From contig CAYRWA010000061.1 in NCBI GenBank assembly GCA_964427915.1, positions 6,198 to 70,197 on the forward strand: a DNA stretch of 64,000 bases. Reading direction: 5' to 3'. Numbering within the stretch: the stretch's first letter is position 1; each line of letters opens with the position of its first letter. The stretch is from JAGLCW01 sp964427915 (GTDB taxonomy: Bacteria; Caldisericota; Caldisericia; UBA6126). Below are positions 17,769-27,025 of this stretch, in pieces. The notes beneath the pieces were generated by a model. It searched no databases. It saw only the letters and a program-made list of their open reading frames with translations, and was not told the origin of the DNA. Both the position numbers and the translations under genes were made by a program.

Positions 17769-18295
17769 AATCAATCACTGAATTTTTAAAGAATTTATTC
17801 ACCATTTCCCCCGAGGAAGAGGATGAAGAAGAAGAAATTGTAGAGTCTTCACAAGAACAGGATCATGTTGCTTATTTAAAGGAGAATTCACGCCATAGCG
17901 AGGCCACCCCCCAAAACAAATCTCTTGTGCAAAAACGGTTCTCAAAATCTAGCAATGCCCAGCCATCCACCTCATCTTCCTGTTTAGAAATTGACTATAT
18001 TACGATCCCTAAAGATGAAAAAGAAGCTCTCACTCTTGCAAAAGTAACGATCGACAAACTACAAAATGGGCATCCTGTTATTGCCTCAGCAAAAGAAATT
18101 ATTCGAGATGGTAAATATTATTTCATGCTTTTTGGGGCATGTTATGCTTTGCAATGCAAAATTGAAAAAATTACTCAGTACAGTTACTTATTTTTACCTA
18201 AAAATTACAACGTAAATGCATTAAACAAGAAAGAGTTTATTCACCATGAAAGCAGAGAATCCTTTTTGGGCGATTTAGAAGATTCTTCTTTCTAG
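17765..18295 (+). CDS. sepF: SepF-like division protein
   Basis: 176 aa, starting in the ATGA overlap with the PLP gene. A highly acidic run (about 18-30) and a polar linker precede a SepF domain (about 75-165): DEKEALTLAKVTIDKLQNGHPVI, then the dimer/FtsZ-binding segment FGACYALQCKIEKITQYSYLFLP. It would anchor FtsZ to the membrane through an N-terminal amphipathic helix (MKSITEFLKNLF). The gene order with ftsZ and the YggS-type gene supports the call. Confidence 0.85.
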   Translation: MKSITEFLKNLFTISPEEEDEEEEIVESSQEQDHVAYLKENSRHSEATPQNKSLVQKRFSKSSNAQPSTSSSCLEIDYITIPKDEKEALTLAKVTIDKLQNGHPVIASAKEIIRDGKYYFMLFGACYALQCKIEKITQYSYLFLPKNYNVNALNKKEFIHHESRESFLGDLEDSSF

Positions 18296-18479
18296 TCAAT
18301 GGTACCTCTAATAGCGGATGATCTTCTTCATACATTTTTGAACTTTTGTTACCTTTTCTTGTTCACTAGGTATGGAATTTTCTTTACAAAACACAGACTT
18401 TTCTTTTTTATCTGCAACTTTGAACATTTCTGCACACTTTTCTTCTTACAATTTTATTTTCGATCCACCCATTTTTTCT

Positions 18480-18485
18480 TACAAT
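18480..18485 (+). promoter_or_regulatory. -10 element (TACAAT), predicted leaderless start of the sigma-factor gene
   Basis: Six nt separate the hexamer from the ATG at 18492. The decamer TTCTTACAAT occurs twice, at 18443-18452 and 18476-18485, so two stacked start signals are possible. Confidence 0.5.
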
Positions 18486-18491
18486 ACTACT

Positions 18492-18998
18492 ATGAACCTG
18501 GAAGATAAAGCCCTTTTTACAACATATGCACAACAGTTTCACCAAGATGTTTACCGTGTTGCCTTGTACTTTACAAGAAATCAAGACGATGCAAACGACA
18601 TAACACAAGAAGCATTTTTACGTGCTTGGAGATATTTTCATACATTTGATAGAGCTACAGATTTTAAAAACTGGATTTTACAAATCTTACGCAATACCTT
18701 TCTTTCCAGTATTCAAAAAAACAAAAGAATGCTCCACCCTGAAAAAGGCTTGAATCATCTTCCAGATCCAAGACCATTGCATGATCACCAACTATTCGAT
18801 AATCAGCGAATACAGAACCTACGTAACGCTATTCACAATCTACCCACAGATTTTAAAGAAGTTATTATTCTTTCTGACATTGAAGGATTAAGTTACGAAT
18901 CTATCTCCCATATTCTTGAAATACCCATTGGTACAGTTCGTTCAAGGCTTCATAGAGCACGATTACTTCTCAAAGAAAGGGTAAATCCAGCAATATGA
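18492..18998 (+). CDS. ECF-type RNA polymerase sigma factor
   Basis: 168 aa from the ATG at 18492. The 40 residues readable upstream are unlike the family and lie before the probable promoter. Region 2 is clear (DVYRVALYFTRNQDDANDITQEAFLRAWRYF), a short linker follows, then region 4 with its helix-turn-helix (LPTDFKEVIILSDIEGLSYESISHILEIPIGTVRSRLHRAR). It would redirect RNA polymerase to a stress or envelope regulon. No target promoter can be proposed with confidence. It overlaps the following small gene by 4 nt. Confidence 0.93.
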   Translation: MNLEDKALFTTYAQQFHQDVYRVALYFTRNQDDANDITQEAFLRAWRYFHTFDRATDFKNWILQILRNTFLSSIQKNKRMLHPEKGLNHLPDPRPLHDHQLFDNQRIQNLRNAIHNLPTDFKEVIILSDIEGLSYESISHILEIPIGTVRSRLHRARLLLKERVNPAI

Positions 18999-19252
18999 TT
19001 AAAAAACCAGATCCTTCCATATGCAAATCGAAGCAATTACTTGTAAACGATTTGATTGACAACCGTTTAACGGAAATTGAAAAAGAAGACTTTTTACGTT
19101 GGATTCAAAATTGCCGTCAACAATATCATTGCACTGTATGTCATGATCGTATTCAGTCTTTCAGCAGCTTGAAAATCCTTTGCAAAGAACTTGCAATTCA
19201 TATTCACACGCCACCCGATATCCTCGATAAAATAAAGGCCCAGCTATACTGA
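18995..19252 (+). CDS. Small soluble zinc-finger anti-sigma-like protein
   Basis: 85 aa, translationally coupled (ATGA) to the sigma gene. The spacing of an early Cys (about 10), an acidic 'LIDNRLTEIEKEDF' helix and the HCTVC motif (about 47-51) resembles the zinc-binding anti-sigma domain (H-x-x-x-C-x-x-C type), although the pattern is not canonical. It has no membrane helix, so any signal would be sensed in the cytoplasm, perhaps a thiol/redox cue at the Cys cluster. It is assigned by position and pattern only. Confidence 0.55.
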   Translation: MIKKPDPSICKSKQLLVNDLIDNRLTEIEKEDFLRWIQNCRQQYHCTVCHDRIQSFSSLKILCKELAIHIHTPPDILDKIKAQLY

Positions 19253-19274
19253 AAGGTTTTGTTTGGATTTCTGC

Positions 19275-20750
19275 TTACTTTAACCAATAATTCGGAGCTT
19301 CCCGAACAATTTGTATATCATGAGGGTGAGATTCCCGAACTCCTGATTGTGTAATTTGAACAAAATAAGCATTTTCTTGCAGTTGTAGGATCGTTTGAGC
19401 TCCTAGGTATCCCATTCCAGCCCGTAATCCACCCAGCATTTGATACACAAATTCACCCAATCGTCCCTTGAAGGGTATTCTTCCAACGATCCCTTCTGGT
19501 ACTAATTTGGAAGTGTCCATATCGTCTTGAAAATAACGAGCACCTCCCCCTTCTTTCATTGCTTCAAGAGATCCCATACCGCGATATTCTTTGTATTGTC
19601 TTCCTTCTAAATAGATCAAATCACCAGGGCTTTCTTCAAGACCAGCCAATAAATTTCCTAGCATAACCGTGGATGCGCCGGCAGCTAAAGCTTTTGTGAT
19701 ATCGCCCGTAAACCGGATACCACCATCTGCAATGACAGGAATATCATATTCCTTAGCTACCTCATAACAATACATTATTGCAGACAATTGAGGTATTCCA
19801 ACTCCAGCTATCACGCGTGTTGTACATATAGAACCGGGTCCTATTCCTACTTTAACAGCAGAAGCTCCTGCATCAATTAGGGCTTTTGTTGCTTCACCTG
19901 TGGCAACATTCCCAGCAATAATGTTTAAATCAGGAAATGCATTTCGCGCTTGCTTTAGAAGATTGATGATACCAATATGATGTCCATGTGCTGAATCGAT
20001 GACCAATACATCAATGCCGGCTTTTACCAATAACTCCACGCGATTCATGCAATCAGGTGATGTTGAAACGGCAGCGCCAACACGAAGACGACCCTTGCTA
20101 TCTTTGCAAGAATTTGGATATTTTTTGATCTTGTCAATATCTTTTATCGTGAACAAGCCAGTAAGATTGAAATTTTCATCTACAATAAGCAATTTTTCTA
20201 CCTTATAATTCGATAGAATATTTTTTGCCTCATCAATTGTAGTTCCTTTTGGAGCAGTAATAAGATTTTTTTTGGTCATCACGCTTTCGATAGAAACAGA
20301 ATAATCCGTAACAAAACGGATATCACGGTTTGTTATGATGCCAATCAGAGTATTATCTGCGTTGGTAATAGGAACGCCAGATATTTTGTATTTTTTCATA
20401 ATATCCAAAGCGTCTTGAACGGTATTGTCTTTGTGTGTTGTGACCGGATTGGTGATTAACCCACTTTCAGAGCGCTTGACACGATCAACTTCATCGGCTT
20501 GTTTATGGGCGGATAAATTTTTATGAATGATCCCAATACCACCTTGGCGTGCCAAAGCAATTGCAAGCTTAGAATCTGTAACCCTGTCCATGGCAGCACT
20601 AACAATGGGAATATTTAGACGAATGTTTTTTGTAAGCTGTGTATGAAGTTGAACTTTTGCAGGTAAAACTTCTGATTTAGCAGGTACTAACAAGAGATCA
20701 TCGAACGTAAATCCGGTTCCGATTATTCTATTTGAGATTGTTTTTTGCAT
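19275..20750 (-). CDS. guaB: Inosine-5'-monophosphate dehydrogenase
   Basis: 491 aa with a GGAGGC site. It oxidises IMP to XMP with NAD+, the first committed step to GMP. The TIM barrel is interrupted by a tandem CBS pair (about 95-215). The active-site loop GPGSICTTRVIAGVG carries the catalytic Cys. The flap and IMP-binding parts are present (YRGMGSLEAM, and VPEGIVGRIPFKG with the catalytic Arg/Tyr region). Full length with no anomalies. It is convergent with the sigma operon and divergent from the HAD gene. Confidence 0.97.
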   Translation of the reverse strand: MQKTISNRIIGTGFTFDDLLLVPAKSEVLPAKVQLHTQLTKNIRLNIPIVSAAMDRVTDSKLAIALARQGGIGIIHKNLSAHKQADEVDRVKRSESGLITNPVTTHKDNTVQDALDIMKKYKISGVPITNADNTLIGIITNRDIRFVTDYSVSIESVMTKKNLITAPKGTTIDEAKNILSNYKVEKLLIVDENFNLTGLFTIKDIDKIKKYPNSCKDSKGRLRVGAAVSTSPDCMNRVELLVKAGIDVLVIDSAHGHHIGIINLLKQARNAFPDLNIIAGNVATGEATKALIDAGASAVKVGIGPGSICTTRVIAGVGIPQLSAIMYCYEVAKEYDIPVIADGGIRFTGDITKALAAGASTVMLGNLLAGLEESPGDLIYLEGRQYKEYRGMGSLEAMKEGGGARYFQDDMDTSKLVPEGIVGRIPFKGRLGEFVYQMLGGLRAGMGYLGAQTILQLQENAYFVQITQSGVRESHPHDIQIVREAPNYWLK

Positions 20751-20876
20751 TCATGCCTCCGGTGTTTTCGTATATATTGTAAGATGTTTTGGCGCCTTAT
20801 CAATCACAATTCTATAATTCTTTGAAATAATGAATAGAAATGAAAAATCAGAAGCAGTTAAACAGACCTTTTTTTG

Positions 20877-20882
20877 TATAAT
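20877..20882 (+). promoter_or_regulatory. -10 element (TATAAT), predicted near-leaderless start
   Basis: Perfect hexamer after a T-tract and G. The predicted +1 is 2 nt before the ATG at 20891. No Shine-Dalgarno could fit. Confidence 0.65.
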
Positions 20883-20890
20883 ACTACTTC

Positions 20891-21550
20891 ATGAAAAAAC
20901 AATTAACTTCTACAAAAATATGGCTATTTGATGTTGATAAAACTCTTTACCCTCCTAATTGTGGTTTATACCAAGAGGGCAACAAAAGAATCAATAGCTA
21001 TATACAAAAAAAATTACAACTACAACCCTCTGAAGTAAACTTTGTTCGCAAAGAGTACATGGAAAAATATGGAACAAGCCTACTAGGTTGTATCAAAGAG
21101 AAAGGCTTCGATGGAAATGACTTCTTGCGGTATGTCCATTCTCTTCCTTTACCTAATTTTCTTACTGCTCAACCTTCGTTAAAATATTTCTTGGATACTT
21201 TACCCGGAAAGAAAATTGTGTTCTCCAATGCTCCTACATTTTATATATCAGAAATTCTTTCAACGGTAGGTATCGATAATGTTTTTTCAAGTATTTATGG
21301 AATTCACTCTTTTCGCTTTCATGGTAAACCTCATGTCTCCTCATACAAAAGAGTTCTTCGGTGGGTTGGCGCTGAACCTCAACAATGTGTTCTTGTAGAT
21401 GATATGAAAATAAATTGTGAAACTGCAAAGCAACTTGGTCTTCATGCTATTTGGATTGACGAAAACCAGATGTATAATGATTACTATACAGACATTTTAA
21501 TACCTAGCTTACAGAATTTTGTTACTTCGCAAGAATGGGAGCTTCATTGA
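20891..21550 (+). CDS. HAD-family hydrolase, pyrimidine 5'-nucleotidase type
   Basis: 219 aa. The HAD motif I DVDKTLYPP has nucleophile and acid Asp residues. Motif II is VFSNAP. The Lys is in the GKPHVSSYKRVL region, and motif IV is VLVDDMKINCETAKQLG. The combination of 'TLYP' and the small helical cap places it with the SDT1/PHM8-like pyrimidine 5'-nucleotidases. Substrate inferred as UMP or CMP. It is the first gene of a run with ddl and pyrG, and the latter also handles pyrimidine nucleotides. Confidence 0.8.
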   Translation: MKKQLTSTKIWLFDVDKTLYPPNCGLYQEGNKRINSYIQKKLQLQPSEVNFVRKEYMEKYGTSLLGCIKEKGFDGNDFLRYVHSLPLPNFLTAQPSLKYFLDTLPGKKIVFSNAPTFYISEILSTVGIDNVFSSIYGIHSFRFHGKPHVSSYKRVLRWVGAEPQQCVLVDDMKINCETAKQLGLHAIWIDENQMYNDYYTDILIPSLQNFVTSQEWELH

Positions 21551-21551
21551 T

Positions 21552-22613
21552 ATGAATATTTTGATTTTTTTTGGTGGTATTTCTCCTGAACATGAAGTCT
21601 CTGTTGTTTCCTCCCAAACAGTAGTAAGAAACATAAATTTAGAAAAGTATACCCCCATTCTGATAGGAATTTCTCGTACCGGGCAATGGCGTGTTATTTC
21701 TTTAGAAGACTTCCATCATATCCATAGCGTAGAGGATCTTGACCAACCCACCCCCATTTCTTTGGAGTTTTCACAGCAACCGTTGTTACGGATTGGAGAA
21801 GATAATATCCCGATTCATTGCGCTTTCCCTGTTCTTCATGGGAAAGCAGGAGAAGATGGTTGCATTCAAGGATTGTTAGAATCTATGAATATACCCTACG
21901 TAGGATGTGATGTGGAGTCCTCTTCTTTATGTATGAACAAAATCCTTACAAAAATTGTACTAGCACAAGCACAAATACCCACAACCCCCTATCAAAGTCT
22001 TACAAAACAACAATTTCAAGACCCTAGCTTCTCTCCTCAAGAGTTCATTGAAACATTTGATTTGCCTTTGTTTATTAAAGAACCTCATGGGGGAAGCAGT
22101 ATTGGCGTAGTAAAAGTAGCACGCCCTGATCAATTCTACCCAACATTAAACGATCTCTTTCAGAAAGAAAAAACCGCTCTCATTGAAAAAACGATTGTAG
22201 GAAGAGAGGTAGAATGCGCAATTTTAACGAACGTCCATAACAACACTGTGCAATGGATGGCTTCACTACCGGGTGAAATAATACCAAAGAGAGAGTTCTA
22301 TGATTATGCAGCGAAATATCTAGAAGACTCGACTCGGTTAGATATCCCCGCGCAACTTCCCAAAGAACTAGTCCAAGAAATTCAATTGCTATCAATCAAA
22401 GCTGCTAAAGCTCTTGGATGTTTTGGTCTAGCAAGAGTCGATTTCTTTGTAACGAAAGAAAATCAAATCTTAGTCAATGAAATTAACACAATCCCGGGCT
22501 TCACATCCATTTCCATGTACCCCTCCTTGTGGAAAGCAAGTGGTATCGATACTCCTGAGCTTATTGAAAGCCTTATTCAATCAGCCTTTTACCGAAAGGA
22601 ATCAAACCAATGA
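21552..22613 (+). CDS. ddl: D-alanine--D-alanine ligase
   Basis: 353 aa from the ATG at 21552, with GGGAG about 10 nt upstream. It joins two D-Ala for peptidoglycan precursors, using ATP. ATP-grasp landmarks: FGGISPEHEVSVVS at the N-terminus, FPVLHGKAGEDGCIQGLLE, KEPHGGSSIGV, and the Mg-binding FGLARVDFFV with VNEINTIPGFT at the C-terminus. It overlaps pyrG by 4 nt. No D-Ala-D-Lac-type signature is evident. Confidence 0.96.
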   Translation: MNILIFFGGISPEHEVSVVSSQTVVRNINLEKYTPILIGISRTGQWRVISLEDFHHIHSVEDLDQPTPISLEFSQQPLLRIGEDNIPIHCAFPVLHGKAGEDGCIQGLLESMNIPYVGCDVESSSLCMNKILTKIVLAQAQIPTTPYQSLTKQQFQDPSFSPQEFIETFDLPLFIKEPHGGSSIGVVKVARPDQFYPTLNDLFQKEKTALIEKTIVGREVECAILTNVHNNTVQWMASLPGEIIPKREFYDYAAKYLEDSTRLDIPAQLPKELVQEIQLLSIKAAKALGCFGLARVDFFVTKENQILVNEINTIPGFTSISMYPSLWKASGIDTPELIESLIQSAFYRKESNQ

Positions 22614-24232
22614 ATACAAAATATTTGTTTATTGTTGGAGGCGTAATGTCCTCTCTTGGCAAAGGGATTCTTACCTCTTCTATTGGAATGATATTGAAAT
22701 CAAAAGGATACCAGGTTAGTATCATTAAGTTTGATCCCTATCTGAACGTTGACGCTGGTCTACAGAATCCTTACCAGCATGGAGAAGTATTTGTTACTTC
22801 CGACGGAGCTGAAACAGATTTAGATTTGGGTCATTATGAACGTTTTCTTAACCAAAATCTACTCCGTTCTTCCAATGTTACATCTGGTAGCGTACATCAA
22901 GAGCTTATCGAAAAAGAACGTCGTGGTGAATATTTGGGAGCAACTGTTCAGGTTATTCCTCATTTAACGCAAGAAATCAAAAATAGAATTTTACGACACA
23001 CAGAGGAGACGAAAGCAGGTATTATTATTTCTGAAGTTGGTGGTACCATTGGAGATATTGAAGGCTCTCCTTTTCTAGAAGCTATTCGTGAGTTTACCAA
23101 TGAAAACAACCCAGAAGATATTGCATTAATTCACCTTACGTATCTACCACATTTATGTACAACAGGAGAGCTAAAAACAAAACCAACACAACATAGTGTT
23201 GCTGAACTACGTAGAGTGGGCATTAAACCGACTATTATTGCTTGTAGAACAGATATTCCACTAGAAGACGATATCCGAAACAAAATATCATTATTTTGTG
23301 ACGTAAAACGAGATTTTATTTTCTCGGTACAAGACGTAAAAAATGTTTACGACGTACCAAGGATGATTGAAAAAGAAGGTCTCTGCAATGCATTGGAAAA
23401 CATCTGGAATATTAAAACAAAAAAATGCACCATGGAAAACTGGAATCAAACTATTGACAAAATGAATCATCTAAAGGATGAAGTTAACATTGGTATTGTT
23501 GGAAAATATGTGGAGTTAGGAGATGCTTATTTGTCAATGGTAGAGGCATTAAAACATGCCCAAATTCCCAACAATGCAAAGGTAGTTATTCACTGGTTTC
23601 AAAGCGAAGATATTACTGCAGAGAATGCAGAAAAAAAACTACACAATATGCACGGCTTACTTATTCCGGGTGGTTTTGGAGTACGAGGGATAGAGGGGAT
23701 GATTATTGCCTCCCAGTATGCCCGGGAAAACAACCTTCCTTTCTTTGGGATTTGTTTGGGAATGCAAATCGCTGTGATAGATTTTGCCCGTAACGTTTTG
23801 AAATTAGAAAACGCACATTCTACCGAATTTGACTCAAACACCCCTTATCCAGTGATTGACCTGATGGCTGACCAAAAAAATCTTGATAAAAAAGGGGGAA
23901 CCATGAGGTTGGGAGATTACAACTGCAAGATAAAAAAACCTTCGAAGGCCTATGAAATATACCAAGAAGAACTCATTGTCCAACGTCATCGCCATCGATA
24001 TGAGTTTAACAATGCAATGATGCCTTATTTTGAAAATACAAACATGAAGTTATCTGGTTTTAACCCTAAAAGAGGTTTGATTGAAATGGTTGAACTCTTA
24101 GATCATCCCTTTTTCGTCGGATGTCAATTTCACCCCGAACTAATCTCGCGCCCAATTAAACCTGAACCTCTTTTTACACATTTCGTTCAAGCTGCAAAGG
24201 AACGAAAAGAATCTATCGATAAGAAACCATAA
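22610..24232 (+). CDS. pyrG: CTP synthase
   Basis: 540 aa, the family's normal length. It aminates UTP to CTP with glutamine and ATP. The N-terminal synthetase domain begins FIVGGVMSSLGKGI and includes the TSDGAETDLDLGHYERF allosteric/UTP region. The C-terminal class-I glutamine amidotransferase domain has its nucleophile in GICLGMQ and the His-Glu pair in QFHPE. Coupled to ddl by a 4-nt overlap and 3 nt from uvrA. Confidence 0.98.
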   Translation: MNTKYLFIVGGVMSSLGKGILTSSIGMILKSKGYQVSIIKFDPYLNVDAGLQNPYQHGEVFVTSDGAETDLDLGHYERFLNQNLLRSSNVTSGSVHQELIEKERRGEYLGATVQVIPHLTQEIKNRILRHTEETKAGIIISEVGGTIGDIEGSPFLEAIREFTNENNPEDIALIHLTYLPHLCTTGELKTKPTQHSVAELRRVGIKPTIIACRTDIPLEDDIRNKISLFCDVKRDFIFSVQDVKNVYDVPRMIEKEGLCNALENIWNIKTKKCTMENWNQTIDKMNHLKDEVNIGIVGKYVELGDAYLSMVEALKHAQIPNNAKVVIHWFQSEDITAENAEKKLHNMHGLLIPGGFGVRGIEGMIIASQYARENNLPFFGICLGMQIAVIDFARNVLKLENAHSTEFDSNTPYPVIDLMADQKNLDKKGGTMRLGDYNCKIKKPSKAYEIYQEELIVQRHRHRYEFNNAMMPYFENTNMKLSGFNPKRGLIEMVELLDHPFFVGCQFHPELISRPIKPEPLFTHFVQAAKERKESIDKKP

Positions 24233-24235
24233 ACC

Positions 24236-27016
24236 ATGGCAGACAAAAAAATCATTCTTCGTGGTGCTCAGGTTCACAACTTAAAGAATATTCATTTAAC
24301 CTTGCCCAGAGACAAATTGATTGTAATTACGGGGCTCTCTGGTTCTGGTAAATCATCCCTTGCTTTTGATACTATTCATGCAGAAGGGCAGCGTCGATAT
24401 TTAGAATCGTTGTCCTCGTATGTTCGTCAATTCATTGGTCAAATGAAAAAACCAGAAATCGACCATATTGAAGGTCTATCGCCTACTGTTGCAATAACAC
24501 AAAAAACAAGCAGTCGAAACCCTCGATCTACCGTAGGCACATTAACAGAGATTTATGATTATATGAGACTTCTTTGGGCACGAGCAGGAACACCTCATTG
24601 TCCTTCTTGTGGAAAAAAAATTGAAAGTCAATCGGTAGACCAAATTGTAGATTCAATCCTTGAACAATGGGATCATAAGAAGATTCAGATCGTAGCTCCC
24701 ATAGCAAAACAAAAAAAGGGGGAATATAAAAATATATTCACCTCTTTGCGTAAAAAAGGATTTGTGCGAGTGTATGTAGATGGTACCCTGTACGATTTGG
24801 ATGATGACATTGTTTTAAAAAAAACACACAAGCACGATATATCCGTTGTAGTAGATCGAATGAAAGTAAACTCTGCTGACCGAAGCAGAATAACAGACTC
24901 CGTGGAACAGGCTCTTCTTTTAGGCGACCATGTCCTTGATATTATGTATGAAGGCCAAGATAGCCAATGGAAGAGTAAAACCTACTCTGAAACATTTGCA
25001 TGTATTGACTGTAACATTTCTTTGCCTGAAATTGAGCCAAGGCTTTTTTCTTTTAACAATCCTTCAGGAGCTTGCCCAAATTGTTCAGGTCTAGGTTTTG
25101 TGCGAAAAGTTGATCCAAGCCTTGTTGTTCCAGATCCTTCTCTGTCAATATCCAAAGGAGCCATTTTTGTACCTGGCTTCCGTAATACAAACGATAGCTA
25201 TGTTCTTCGAAAGCTAGAACGGTATTTAAAAATGCACGGAGAAGATAGCAATACTCCATTCAAAGACCTTTCTCCTTCTATGCAGCACATTCTACTGTAC
25301 GGTAAAGGTCGTTTTGAAGGAATCATTCCAACCATAGAAAGGCGTCATAGAGAAACCTTGTCCGAATCTTCACGTTTGGAATATGAAAAATATATGGTGA
25401 CAACTCTTTGTTCTTCTTGCTCTGGAGCAAGGTTAAAACCAGAAGCATTAGCCATCACAATTCAAGAAAAAAACATCTTTGAAGCTTCCTCAATGTCAAT
25501 ACGAAACTTACTTGAATTCATGGAATCTCTTCATTTTTCTCCTTCAAAAACCATTATCGCTGCACGGATTTTAAAAGAGATTACCCAACGGTTGCATTTT
25601 ATTATCAATGTAGGCTTGGAGTACTTAAGTCTATCAAGATCCTCTGCTTCTCTATCTGGAGGGGAAGCACAAAGACTTCGACTTGCCTCGCAAGTTGGTT
25701 CTGGATTAATGGGTGTATTGTACATTCTTGACGAACCAAGTATTGGCCTTCATCCAAAAGACAATGAAAAGCTTTTAGACACACTTATGAAACTTCGAGA
25801 CACTGGCAACACTGTCATCGTTGTAGAACATGATGAAGAAACCATCCGGAAAGCGGATTACATTGTAGACATGGGTCCTCTTGCAGGAATTCAAGGAGGA
25901 GAAGTTGTTGCTCAAGGTACGTTGGAAGAAGTATTACAATCAGAGAAATCTCTTACTGCTCAATACTTGAATGGTACAAGGTCCATACCCCTTCCTGAAA
26001 AAAGACGAGAAGGCAATGGAGGTCAAATTGTTTTAAAGGGGGTTCAAGAACACAACCTCAACAATATTAATGTCACGTTCCCTCTTGGCAAAATTATTTG
26101 CGTGACTGGAGTTTCAGGTTCTGGAAAAAGTACGCTTATTAACGATGTTCTCTACAAGGCTCTCAAAAAAGAACTCGGGAGTCGCAATGTAAACCCTGGT
26201 AAATACAAGAATCTGCAAGGAGTAGAACATATACAAAAATGCATGCTTGTTGATCAAAATCCTATTGGTCGAACGCCTAGGTCCAACCCAGCCACATATG
26301 TTGGCTTATGGACTGAGATTCGAAAAATCTTTGCTGCACTACCTGAATCCAAGATAAGAGGGTATTCGCAGGGACGTTTTAGTTTTAATGTTCGTGGGGG
26401 TCGATGTGAAAGTTGCAAAGGCGATGGACTGGTCAAAGTAGAAATGCAGTTTTTACCAGACGTATATGTTCCTTGCGAAGTTTGTAAAGGAAAACGCTTT
26501 AATCGAGAAACGTTGGAAATTGAATATCGTGGATCCAATATAGTTGATGTTTTGAATATGACAGTAAATGAAGCCTTGGGTTTGTTCTCTGCTTACCCTC
26601 AAGCCGTTCGAAAACTATCCCTATTACAAAATGTTGGCTTAGGTTACATTACATTGGGACAATCTTCTACAACTTTATCGGGGGGAGAAGCACAACGTAT
26701 CAAACTGGCTCTTGAGCTAAGCAAGCGAACCATTGGTCACACTTTATACATTTTAGACGAACCAACAACAGGCCTTCATTTTGAAGATATTAAAATGCTT
26801 CTATCTGTTTTGCATCAATTGGTTGATAAAGGAAACAGTATCATTATCATTGAACACAACATAGATGTTATTAAATGTTCCGATTACATTATTGATTTGG
26901 GTCCTGGAGGTGGTGAATTTGGAGGCAACGTAATTGTGCAGGGCTCTCCAGAAGATGTCATTCGTAATGCAAAAAGTTATACGGGTGCTTATTTGAAACC
27001 TTTTTTATTGCAATGA
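24236..27016 (+). CDS. uvrA: Excinuclease ABC subunit A
   Basis: 926 aa. It is the damage-recognition ATPase of nucleotide excision repair. It has two ABC ATPase modules (Walker A GLSGSGKSS and GVSGSGKST; signatures LSGGEAQR, each followed by DEPSIGLH or DEPTTGLH). Zinc modules have CxxC pairs, namely CIDC ... CPNC in the first half and CESCKGDG ... CEVCKGKR in the second. Intact and of normal length. uvrB and uvrC are not in this window. Confidence 0.98.
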   Translation: MADKKIILRGAQVHNLKNIHLTLPRDKLIVITGLSGSGKSSLAFDTIHAEGQRRYLESLSSYVRQFIGQMKKPEIDHIEGLSPTVAITQKTSSRNPRSTVGTLTEIYDYMRLLWARAGTPHCPSCGKKIESQSVDQIVDSILEQWDHKKIQIVAPIAKQKKGEYKNIFTSLRKKGFVRVYVDGTLYDLDDDIVLKKTHKHDISVVVDRMKVNSADRSRITDSVEQALLLGDHVLDIMYEGQDSQWKSKTYSETFACIDCNISLPEIEPRLFSFNNPSGACPNCSGLGFVRKVDPSLVVPDPSLSISKGAIFVPGFRNTNDSYVLRKLERYLKMHGEDSNTPFKDLSPSMQHILLYGKGRFEGIIPTIERRHRETLSESSRLEYEKYMVTTLCSSCSGARLKPEALAITIQEKNIFEASSMSIRNLLEFMESLHFSPSKTIIAARILKEITQRLHFIINVGLEYLSLSRSSASLSGGEAQRLRLASQVGSGLMGVLYILDEPSIGLHPKDNEKLLDTLMKLRDTGNTVIVVEHDEETIRKADYIVDMGPLAGIQGGEVVAQGTLEEVLQSEKSLTAQYLNGTRSIPLPEKRREGNGGQIVLKGVQEHNLNNINVTFPLGKIICVTGVSGSGKSTLINDVLYKALKKELGSRNVNPGKYKNLQGVEHIQKCMLVDQNPIGRTPRSNPATYVGLWTEIRKIFAALPESKIRGYSQGRFSFNVRGGRCESCKGDGLVKVEMQFLPDVYVPCEVCKGKRFNRETLEIEYRGSNIVDVLNMTVNEALGLFSAYPQAVRKLSLLQNVGLGYITLGQSSTTLSGGEAQRIKLALELSKRTIGHTLYILDEPTTGLHFEDIKMLLSVLHQLVDKGNSIIIIEHNIDVIKCSDYIIDLGPGGGEFGGNVIVQGSPEDVIRNAKSYTGAYLKPFLLQ

Positions 27017-27025
27017 AAGGATTGT

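Noticed and set aside
18299..18508. 69-codon Phe-rich frame between sepF and the sigma gene
   Set aside because: It overlaps the probable promoter and the sigma start, has no ribosome-binding site, and its composition reflects the T-rich DNA.
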